DNA from: Macrostomum hystrix
Taxonomy: Eukaryota; Platyhelminthes; Macrostomidae
Reading direction: 5' to 3'
Length of the DNA: 64,000 nt
Assembly: GCA_950097015.1 (NCBI GenBank)
Contig: CATNEN010000001.1
Coordinates: forward strand, 4,883,001-4,947,000
The notes under the pieces are model-generated. The model had not been told where the DNA came from. It made no database searches and was given only the letters and a program-made list of their open reading frames with translations. Below are positions 1 to 10,400 of this stretch, piece by piece. Position 1 is the stretch's first letter; each line of letters opens with the position of its first letter. The translations under genes were made by a program, and so were the position numbers.

Positions 1-1
1 C

Positions 2-1105
2 GACTTCAGAAAGAAGAGATTCGCCGACTTCAAATAGAAAAGATTCGCCGACTTCAAAAAGAAGAGATTCGCCGAATTCAAATAGAGAAGATTCGCCGAC
101 TTCAAATAGAAAAGATTCGCCGACTTCAAAAAGAAGAGATTCGCCGAATTCAAATAGAAAAGATTCGCCGACTTCAAATAGAAGAGATTCGCCGAATTCA
201 AATAGAAGAGATTCGCCGACTTTAGAAGAAGAGATTCGCCGACTTCAAATAGAAAAGATTCGCCGACTTTAAATAGAAGAGATTCGCCGACTTTAAATAG
301 AAGAGATTCGCCGACTTCAAATAGAAGAGATTCGCCGACTTTAAATAGAAGAGATTCGCCGACTTCAAATAGAAAAGATTCGCCGACTTCAAATAGAAGA
401 GATTCGCCGAATTCAAATAGAAGAGATTCGCCGAATTCAAATAGAAGAGATTCGCCGACTTCAAAAAGAAGAGATTCGCCGACTTTAAATAGAAGAGATT
501 CGCCGACTTCAGAAAGAAGAGATTCGCCGACTTTAAATAGAAGAGATTCGCCGACTTCAAATAGAAAAGATTCGCCGACTTCAAAAAGAAGAGATTCGCC
601 GAATTCAAATAGAAAAGATTCGCCGACTTCAAATAGAAAAGATTCGCCGACTTCAAAAAGAAGAGATTCGCCGAATTCAAATAGAAAAGATTCGCCGACT
701 TCAAATAGAAGAGATTCGCCGAATTCAAATAGAAGAGATTCGCCGACTTTAGAAGAAGAGATTCGCCGACTTCAAATAGAAAAGATTCGCCGACTTTAAA
801 TAGAAGAGATTCGCCGACTTTAAATAGAAGAGATTCGCCGACTTCAAATAGAAGAGATTCGCCGACTTTAAATAGAAGAGATTCGCCGACTTCAAATAGA
901 AAAGATTCGCCGACTTCAAATAGAAGAGATTCGCCGAATTCAAATAGAAGAGATTCGCCGAATTCAAATAGAAGAGATTCGCCGACTTCAAAAAGAAGAG
1001 ATTCACCGACTTTAAATAGAAGAGATTCGCCGACTTCAGAAAGAAGAGATTCGCCGACTTTAAATAGAAGAGATTCGCCGACTTCAGAAAGAAGAGATTC
1101 GCCGA
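2..1105. repeat. 24-bp tandem array with a higher-order unit
   Basis: About 45 copies of a 24-bp unit built around 'gaagagattcgccgacttca', with variants (ttcaaatag, tttaaatag, ttcaaaaag, aattcaaatag). A rare shortened unit, 'tttagaagaagag', occurs at about 221 and again at about 748, and the order of variants after it is the same both times. The array therefore also repeats at about 527 bp. Open frames crossing it exist only because 24 is a multiple of 3. It probably continues beyond the left edge of the window. Confidence 0.95.
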
Positions 1106-1514
1106 TTTTTAGTCCAATAATCAAAACGTTATACAGGTTTCTTCTTTCGAAAAATCCTAATGAAATGCGACTTTTTTTCTCGACCTGAACAACAATTTTA
1201 AATCGAACCTTGTGATTAGAGAGTTGAAAAATTACTTCTAATATTTTGTCTGCCATAAAAGCGATTGGTGAACGAGCTAAACACAAGTGATTCGGATATT
1301 AGCTGTAAGCTACGAGTACTTACTCTAGTAACATCGAACGGATATAAATATTATAATGTAAATGTAACAGTCTTTAAATAAATGATCTAAAAACAACAAA
1401 ACGACGGATTTTTTTGCGATAAAATTGCACTACTTAGCAGCCATTAATTTTCTCTCCTAGTTAAAAACATGTCTTAATTCTAATTTGGCAAGTCTTACTT
1501 TACGAGCTGTAACT
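1106..1514. other. AT-rich spacer, nothing recognised
   Basis: Unique AT-rich sequence between two arrays. I see no coding pattern, RNA gene or element ends. Confidence 0.6.
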
Positions 1515-2119
1515 CAACTTCAGATCATCTCCCCTTCAGATCATCTCCCCTTCAGATCATCTCCCCATCAGATCATCTCCCCTTCAGATTATCTCCCCTT
1601 CAGATCATCTCCCCTTCAGATCATCTCCCCTTCAGATCATCTCCCCTTCAGATCATCTCCCCATCAGATCATCTCCCCTTCAGATCATCTCCCCTTCAGA
1701 TCATCTCCCCTTCAGATCATCTCCCCTTCAGATCATCTCCCCTTCAGATCATCTCCCCTTCAGATCATCTCCCCTTCAGATCATCTCCCCATCAGATCAT
1801 CTCCCCTTCAGATTATCTCCCCTTCAGATCATCTCCCCTTCAGATCATCTCCCCTTCAGATCATCTCCCCTTCAGATCATCTCCCCATCAGATCATCTCC
1901 CCTTCAGATCATCTCCCCTTCAGATCATCTCCCCTTCAGATCATCTCCCCTTCAGATCATCTCCCCTTCAGATCATCTCCCCTTCAGATCATCTCCCCTT
2001 CAGATCATCTCCCCTTCAGATCATCTCCCCTTCAGATCATCTCCCCTTCAGATCATCTCCCCTTCAGATCATCTCCCCTTCAGATCATCTCCCATTCTGA
2101 TCATCTCCCCTTCAGATTA
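1515..2119. repeat. 16-bp tandem array, orientation 1
   Basis: About 37 near-perfect copies of cagatcatctcccctt, with occasional ccatcagatc or gattatc variants. The same unit is found in reverse complement at 3828-4186. Confidence 0.95.
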
Positions 2120-2355
2120 GCTAAACGAACTAGCGCATGCTTTGTGCCACAGAGCTACTGTAAACATTTTATTAGGAAATGTGTTCCCAAATCTGCAAGT
2201 GCCGAGCTAATATCAGTTGTAACTCCATGTCGCCGTCCTGTTTGATAAGGCCAGCGTGGTGTGACTTTTACAGGCCCGAAATCTGAGCTTTCGGCCTGCT
2301 TGCAACCTTCCAACTTTCCAGGAATGTGCGACGTCTGCTGGAGCAACTGTTGCTG

Positions 2356-3335
2356 CCGGAACAGGATGTGTTAGACACAGTAGGAACTGCTGGAACAGGG
2401 TGACTGTGTTAGACACAGTAGGGACTGCTGGAACAGGGTGTGTTAGACACAGTAGGGACTGCTGGAACAGGGTGGCAGTGTTAGACACAGTAGGGACTGC
2501 TGGAACAGGGTGACTGTGTTAGACACAGTAGGGACTGCTGGAACAGGGTGACTGTGTTAGACACAGTAGGGACTGCTGGAACAGGGTGACTGTGTTAGAC
2601 ACAGTAGGGACTGCTGGAACAGGGTTACTGTGTTAGACACAGTAGGGACTGCTGGAACAGGGTGACTGTGTTAGACACAGTAGGGACTGCTGGAACAGGG
2701 TGACTGTGTTAGACACAGTAGGGACTGCTGGAACAGGGTGACTGTGTTAGACACAGTAGGGACTGCTGGAACAGGGTGGCAGTGTTAGACACAGTAGGGA
2801 CTGCTGGAACAGGGTGGCAGTGTTAGGCACAGTAGGGACTGCTGGAACAGGGTGTGTTAGACACAGTAGGGACTGCTGGAACAGGGTGGCAGTGTTAGAC
2901 ACAGTAGGGACTGCTGGAACAGGATGTGTTAGACACAGTAGGGACTGCTGGAACAGGATGTGTTAGACACAGTAGGGACTGCTGGAACAGGATGTGTTAG
3001 ACACAGTAGGGACTGCTGGAACAGGATGTGTTAGACACAGTAGGGACTGCTGGAACAGGATGTGTTAGACACAGTAGGGACTGCTGGAACAGGGTGGCAG
3101 TGTTAGACACAGTAGGGACTGCTGGAACAGGGTGACTGTGTTAGACACAGTAGGGACTGCTGGAACAGGGTAGCAGTGTTAGACACAGTAGGGACCGCTG
3201 GAACAGGGTGGCAGTGTTAGACACATAAGGGACTGCTGGAACAGGGTGGCAGTGTTAGACACATAAGGGACTGCTGGAACAGGGTGGCAGTGTTAGGCAC
3301 AGTAGGGACTGCTGGAACAGGGTAGCAGTGTTAGA
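2356..3335. repeat. 33-38 bp tandem array
   Basis: About 27 copies of a unit containing 'gttagacacagtagggactg' followed by 'ctggaacaggg'. Length differs between copies through linkers of the type tgactgt, tggcagt or tgt, giving periods of about 33, 34 and 38 bp. It lies between the two oppositely oriented 16-bp arrays. Confidence 0.95.
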
Positions 3336-3827
3336 AACGGGTGCATTTTTGAAATGTGTCAAACCAAATCTCAGCCAGATGAATAGATAAGGTTGAATAA
3401 ACAGAGTTGAGGCAAAGTGAGGATTTGGCTTCCGAATCGGGAAAGCTATCAGATCCTATCAGATGTATAAAGAATGTGTTTACTAGATACGCTGCAAAAT
3501 GTCGTTGCATTTTTGCCAGGTTTATTCTGTCATACTTTCCGGCTTCCCGTTGGTGGCATTTATTTTGATGCCCACCGACAAAAAATCGCGTCAGTGATTG
3601 CCGTTCCAGGCCAACATTCTGATGCCGAAAAATCCTATAAAAAGCGATGGAAATGTCGGCAGCGCAATGTCGTGCGGTCCACAATGTAAACTAAGGAATT
3701 GGATTGGTGCCAATACAAATACCAAACACGGCAGGTCTTAATTGGGATTTCCTGCCATCCAATAATCATAATCCTCTTTCAGAAAGTACATTTCTGTGGG
3801 AAATACTTACCTACTGTGAAAAAACAT
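3336..3827. other. unique spacer, no supported gene
   Basis: Mixed-composition sequence with short open frames on both strands (71 and 117 codons) that overlap each other. Neither resembles a known family and no splice context supports them, so I do not call a gene. Confidence 0.5.
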
Positions 3828-4186
3828 GATCTGAAGGGTAGATGATCAGAAAGGGAAGATGATCTGAAGGGGAGATGATCAGAAGGGGAGATTATAAGAA
3901 GGGGAGATGACCTGAGGGGGAGATGACCTGAAGGGGAGATGACCTGAAGGGGAGATGACCTGAAGGGGAGATGACCTGAAGGGGAGATGACCTGAAGGGG
4001 AGATGATCTGAAGGGGAGATGACCTGAAGGGGAGATGATCTGAAGGGGAGATGACCTGAAGGGGAGATGACCTGAAGGGGAGATGACCTGAAGGGGAGAT
4101 GACCTGAAGGGGAGATGACCTGAAGGGGAGATGACCTGAAGGGGAGATGATCTGAAGGGGAGATGACCTGAAGGGGAGATTATCTT
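3828..4186. repeat. 16-bp tandem array, orientation 2 (inverted)
   Basis: About 22 copies of aaggggagatgacctg or aaggggagatgatctg, the reverse complement of the 1515-2119 unit with a frequent T to C change. A SINE head begins within about 15 bp of its right end. Confidence 0.95.
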
Positions 4187-4195
4187 GGGGGATGA

Positions 4196-4430
4196 GTGGC
4201 AGAGTTTTCCTATTACACCAAGGTTGTGAGCTCGATTCCACGGCGAAGCCGCAATTATTTAGGGCGCAGCTGTAGATAAAAAAGTTGGTGACTTGTCGTG
4301 CAATTTACGACCTCTAGGGCGAACCTCCATGGCACAGCGAGAGTGTACACTGCCTGACGATGAGAAAGTCGGGGCAGATGTACACACCTGTGTGATTGTG
4401 TGTTTAGGAGTCAGCGAAATGGACAAAGCA
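4196..4430 (+). mobile_element. tRNA-derived SINE (family 1), partial
   Basis: It begins with an A-box-like 'gagtggcagag' and a B-box-like 'gagctcgattcc'. The family body follows: 'ggcgcagc', 'gtgcaatttacg', 'agagtgtacactgcctgacg', 'atgagaaagtc', 'gcagatgtacacac' and 'aggagtcagcgaaatgg'. The same blocks in the same order occur at 45012-45400, the best copy in the window. The 3' end is missing here. Confidence 0.8.
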
Positions 4431-4960
4431 CAAGAACTTTCTTAACACAGGTGTAAGTTATTTGCAAACGAGCGATGCGTTCACCTGTAAATTTATTAGA
4501 TGTATTAGATATGTAGATGTGTCTACTATTGATATATTTATTTATTTTACTTAATGGTCCACATCCACACACACAGAGAGAGATTGCAGACACTGCAAAA
4601 CAGACAGCATGAAAAGATTGCAGATGGAAGCTAGGCACATACACACAGCACAGCACAGCACAGTTAAGGCACTGACACATAGAACAGGTTATACACAAAA
4701 AACTCATATGTTATTATAGTTAAGGTAAATTTAACGGTAAGGTAGAAAAAAATTATCACTGGCTAGAAAAAATAGTGTTTGATGATTTTATTCAAATCAG
4801 GTTTTTTCTACTGTGGAAGACAGTGAACAAGCAGTAAAATGTAGAATAGCAAATCAGTTGGGGCGTAGAAAATTAAATAGATATGGACAGAAAATATAGG
4901 ATTATCAAGATTATTGAATGATTTGTAAATACGTCACGCACCGCTGATTGATGCATCTAT
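4431..4960. other. AT-rich spacer, nothing recognised
   Basis: No coding pattern or element is visible; the sequence runs into the 22-bp array. Confidence 0.5.
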
Positions 4961-5710
4961 AGATCCACAAACAATGTCTAGACAGATCTACGGACAATCA
5001 CTAGATAGATCTATGAAAAATTGTAGATAGATCTACAGACACTTCTGAATAGATCTACAGACAATTCTAAATAGATCTACGGACAATGCATAGATAGATC
5101 TATGGAAAATTGTACATAGATCTACAGACACTTCTGAATAGATCTACAGACATTCTGAATAGATCTACAGATAATTCTGAATAGATCTACAGACAATTCT
5201 GAATAGATCTACAGATAATTCTGAATAGATCGACAGACAATTCTGAATAGATCTACGGACAATTCTGATCAGATCTACAGACAATTCTGAATAGATCTAC
5301 AGACAATTCTGAATAGATCTACAGACAATTCTGAATAGATCTACAGACAATTCTGAATAGATCTACAGACAATTCTGAATAGATCTACAGACAATTCTGA
5401 ATAGATCTACAGACAATTCTGAATAGATCTACAGACAATTCTGAATAGATCTACAGACAATTCTGATCAGATCTACAGACAATTCTGAATAGATCTACAG
5501 ACAATTCTGAATAGATCTACAGACAATTCTGAATAGATCTACAGACAATTCTGATCAGATCTACAGACAATTCTGAATAGATCTACAGACAATTCTGATC
5601 AGATCTACAGACAATTCTGAATAGATCTACGGACGATGGCAAGATAGATCTATGGAAAAATTGTAGATAGATCTACAGCGAATTCTAAATAGACCTATAG
5701 ATCTAGAGAC
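4961..5710. repeat. 22-bp tandem array
   Basis: About 33 copies of a unit containing 'gatctacagacaattctgaa'. The centre (about 5150-5620) is nearly perfect, and the edges carry diverged units such as 'gatctatggaaaattgta'. Some copies have 'gatcagatctac' in place of 'gaatagatctac'. Confidence 0.95.
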
Positions 5711-7194
5711 AATTTCTGGACATATCTATAGATAATACTGCAGAAACTGCAGAAAAAAACACGCGAAAGAGAACCTTTCTTTATAAAGTGATAAAACAGA
5801 ATTAAACAATCCGTGATAAAATGACAACCAGCGATTGATTGTACAACTGGATACAATTGAATCTTTAAATAAAACAATAGCACAACCCTTGGAAATATTA
5901 TACAGTTGAACAAAAATACCAACTTTAAATTGGCGCCTTCGGGTAAGATATTTTAGATAGTAAAAAACTAATGTTGTACTATTCAAAATATCTTTCTCCA
6001 ATCCATGAAAAAGTATAGAATTGAGATTTGGTTCCATGTGGGTGGTAGAAACAACATTAACAAGAATCACAATTAGCAATGAGCAGTAGAAACTCAGTTT
6101 GGTCAATAAAAAGGCTCACAAACATCCTACAGAACTGTAATCACAATTTATCAAGAAAAGCTTCAGCGAAAAAAACTGCAACAACAACAATTAAAAAAAG
6201 CATTTTCAAAATCAAGTCAAAAATGTAAAGTGAGTTGGGCCGATTTAGTAACTAATCGAAAATATTATTAACGATTCAACGATTACAAAGACGAAAACGT
6301 TAACGGAAGTGTTGTGATGCTGAGGTTTATAGAATAAAAGAGCAACTTTCTTAGAAAGCAAGACGAAAGTTTCCTAGAAAAATCAGAATTTAGTTTTCTA
6401 AAAAAGCGCACATTGTTTTTTCCCAAGAAATTGAGGAAGACTCCAAATTTAAACGTAGAAAAGTTTCTGTTGAAGCCGAGACTTTTCCTAGAAACATAGG
6501 ATACTTCTTTCCTATAAATCACGATAACTTTCAAAGAAATCAATACGTTTTCTTTAAACACAGAGTGTTCCTGAAACTGAAATTTATTTCCTAGAAGCAG
6601 AAATTTAGTTTTTCAGATATAGAATAGAATTTTCCTAGAAATGTACTCTTTCTAGAGACCCAATGTAATAATTTCTTAAAATACCAAAGCTATATTTTCC
6701 TAGAAATCCAATTATTATAACAACCACGAGGCGATTTTCTTAGAAAGTTATACTTCTTTCTTAGAATAGCAAATTTCAAAAAAAATTAATTTTCGTATAA
6801 AAAAACTGAAGGGATTTTTTACAAAAGTTATTTTAATCATCCAAAAACTCCAAAAAGCAACCTTGATCAATTCGAAAACGAGGCGAATCATAAATGGTCA
6901 TTAAAAGTGTTTTTTTTAAGGCACGAAAAAATCACAATTCAATAGACTGTGAGTCAGTCAGTCAGACAGACAACAAAGTCAAAGTTTTGTTAAAAGCAGG
7001 AAAATGAATATATGATTATACAACAAAACAGTAATAACACAGGCTTGCAAAAAACGTGGGGTAGTTAAAGAAAATACGATTTTCAAAGGCGCATTCAAAG
7101 CAGATTAAATGATTACCGACGGCAGAAGACGCTTTTGATAAAAGCGGCACAGAGAGAATAAAACAGAAAAGGATAATTTTCTAACAAATCATTT
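5711..7194. other. AT-rich region 3' of the YAP gene
   Basis: AT-rich and low in coding potential. It holds scattered short 'tttcctagaaa' repeats at about 6300-6780. Part of it must be the 3' untranslated region of the minus-strand YAP gene, but I cannot place the poly(A) site. Confidence 0.5.
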
Positions 7195-7421
7195 TCAGAT
7201 GGATTCCTGAAAATCTTGCCGAAAAGTGGATTGCATCTCAACGTCAACTCCGCAGTCATTGTTTCCGCCGCATAGGAGGAGATCCGAGTCATTCAGACTG
7301 GACAGTAGGCAGTCGACGCTTGTGTCCGCCTCTGCCGTACTGGCGACAAGCTGACCTGGGTTCTGAGCGTAACCGTCTGTGGGATGATGAGGCGTGAGCT
7401 GGAGATCTAGGTGTCCGGTGT
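7195..7421 (-). CDS. yap: YAP exon 4: acidic C-terminal activation region
   Basis: 74 codons and TGA. The preferred acceptor is CACCTAG|AC, which lies inside the last degenerate unit of the 25-bp array; a second in-frame acceptor is 15 bases further in. The end is rich in Leu, Asp and Ser ([16 protein letters not shown]) and finishes FRQDFQESI. Confidence 0.72.
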
Positions 7422-10400
7422 CTAGGTGTGATCTAGATGATGCTCTAGAGGTGTGATCTAGATGATGCTCTAGACTAGAGGTGTGATCTAGATGATGCTC
7501 TAGAGGTGTGATCTAGATGATACTCTAGACTAGAGGTGTGATCTAGATGATGCTCTAGAGGTGTGATCTAGATGATGCTCTAGACTAGAGGTGTGATCTA
7601 GATGATGCTCTAGAGGTGTGATCTAGATGATGCTCTAGAGGTGTGATCTAGATGATGCTCTAGACTAGAGGTGTGATCTAGATGATGCTCTAGAGGTGTG
7701 ATCTAGATGATGCTCTAGAGGTGTGATCTAGATGATGCTCTAGAGGTGTGATCTAGATGATGCTCTAGAGGTGTGATCTAGATGATGCTCTAGAGGTGTG
7801 ATCTAGATGATGCTCTAGAGGTGTGATCTAGATGATGCTCTAGAGGTGTGATCTAGATGATGCTCTAGAGGTGTGATCTAGATGATGCTCTAGAGGTGTG
7901 ATCTAGATGACGCTCTGCTCAAGAATTTACGGCAAAGCAATAGGGATCTCAAGAACTCACTGATCTCAAGAATTGGCGGAGTAACAACAGGCTCAGAGGC
8001 CAGGCCTGAGTCCGATGATTCCTGCCTCCTGTGATCCGCTGCTGCGACCTGCTGCTGCTGCTGCTGCATGGCACAATTTGAGGGCCCGCCCTGCATTGTG
8101 AAAACCTCCTGCCGCATCAGAAACTCCTGAAATTTTGCAGTTTGAAAACATTCTAAAACAGATCCCAAAGCAGAATCTAGAACAGATCCCAAAACAGAAT
8201 CTAGAACAGATCCCAAACCAGAATCTAGAACAGATCCCAAAGCAGAATCTAGAACAGATCCCAAACCAGAATCTAGAACAGATTCCAAACCAGAATCTAG
8301 AACAGATCCCAAAGCAGAATCCAGAACAGATCCCAAAGCAGAATCCAGAACAGATCCCAAAGCAGAATCTAGAACAGATCCCAAAGCTACAACAGATTTC
8401 AAAGAAAGAAACGGTCTAAAACTAGAAGCATTGCGTATAAAATGAGCCAATGCCACTAAACAGTGTTTCCATTCTTAATAGAATTGCTAACGAAGGCAGG
8501 GACGTAAGAAGAGAAAAAGGCAAATTTTGAAGAAAAAAACCAGAGAAGCAAAGCTAAAGAAAAAAAGACAGTAAGTCACGTAGTGTTTAACCTGTCCAAC
8601 ACGCGTGCATTCAAACAAATATTCTATTTTTGTCCACTTAGTAGATACATATTAGAGGTAGTATGAGTATGTGTGTGTGTGTGTGTGTATTTCTGTGACT
8701 GAGCCACAGTGGAAGAGGCGAAATTATACAGAATGCTATTCATAGAAACCAGATTTCTTATTTAATTTATCTAGCCAACTCCAAACCCACACTCTGTATA
8801 AATAGACGAAAAAACACAGAAAAATGAATATGAAAGGCCTTATAAAGGCTTTAGAGTTTTGCACTAGTAAAACATAATCCTAATGTATTAGGACTAATAT
8901 GCTATCCTTAACAGCTGCCCTAAAGCAACTAATATAAAATAATTTTTCATCTAGATGATAATCTTCCAATTTCCTGCTTACTTTTATCCCATTCCCATTT
9001 TCTGTCTACTTTTATCCCATTCCTATTTTCTGTCTACTTTTATCCCACTCCTATTTTCTGTCTACTTTTATTCCATTCCCATTTTCTGTCTATTTAATCC
9101 CATTCTTATTTTCTGTCTAGACTTTTATCCCATTCCTATTTTCTGTCTACTTTTATCCCATTCCCATTTTCTGTCTACTTTTATTCCATTCCCATTTTCT
9201 GTCTATTTTATCCCGTTCCAATTTTCTGTCTACTTTTATCCCATTCTTATTTTCTGTCTAGACTTTTATCCCATTCCTATTTTCTGTCTACTTTTATCCC
9301 ATTCCCATTTTCTGTCTACTTTTATCCCATTCCTATTTTCTGTCTACTTTTATTCCATTCCCATTTTCTGTCTACCTTTATCCCATTCCTATTTTCTGTC
9401 TACTTTTATCCCATTCCTCTTTTCTGTCTGCCTTTATCCCATTCCTATTTTCTGTCTTCTTTTATCCCATTCCCATTTTCTGTCTACTTTTATCCCATTC
9501 CTATTTTCTGTCTACTTTTATCCCATTCCTATTTTCTGTCTGCCTTTATCCCATTCCTATTTTCTGTCTTCTTTTATCCCATTCCCATTTTCTGTCTACT
9601 TTTATCCCATTCCCATTTTCTGTCTACTTTTATCCCATTCCTATTTTCTGTCTACTTTTATCCCATTCCTATTTTCTGTCTACTTTTATCCCATTCCTAT
9701 TTTCTGTCTTCTTTTATCCCATTCCTATTTTCTGTCTACTTTTATTCCATTCCCATTTTCTGTCTATTTTATCCCATTCCAATTTTCTGTCTACTTTTAT
9801 CCCATTCTTATTTTCTGTCTAGACTTTTATCCCATTCCTATTTTCTGTCTACTTTTATCCCATTCCCATTTTCTGTCTACTTTTATCCCATTCCTATTTT
9901 CTGTCTACTTTTATTCCATTCCCATTTTCTGTCTACCTTTATCCCATTCCCATTTTCTGTCTACTTTTATCCCATTCCTATTTTCTGTCTTCTTTTATCC
10001 CATTCCCATTTTCTGTCTACTTTTATCCCATTCCTATTTTCTGTCTACTTTTATCCCATTCCTATTTTCTGTCTACCTTTATCCCATTCCTATTTTCTGT
10101 CTACCTTTATCCCATTCCTATTTTCTGTCTACCTTTATCCCATTCCTATTTTCTGTCTGCCTTTATCCCATTCCTATTTTCTGTCTGCCTTTATCCCATT
10201 CCTATTTTCTGTCTACTTTTATCCCGTTCCAATTTTCTGTCTATTTTATCCCATACCTATTTTCTGTCTACTTTTATCCCATTCCTATTTTCTGTCTACC
10301 TTTATCCCATTCCTATTTTCTGTCTACTTTTATCCCATTCCTATTTTCTGTCTACTTTTATCCCATTCCTATTTTGTCTACTTTTATCCCAATCCCGTTA

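Noticed and set aside
2-1105. CRISPR array, because of regular 24-bp repeats
   Set aside because: There are no unique spacers, the units are contiguous, and the DNA is clearly eukaryotic.
222-1286. 354-codon minus-strand frame of NLFYLKSA repeats
   Set aside because: The period is 24 bp and no signal or splice context supports it. The unique end shows no protein-like composition.
7890-8456. 188-codon minus-strand frame starting in the 24-bp array
   Set aside because: Its first part is array and its last part runs through the donor of YAP exon 3. Only 8126-7961 is real coding sequence.
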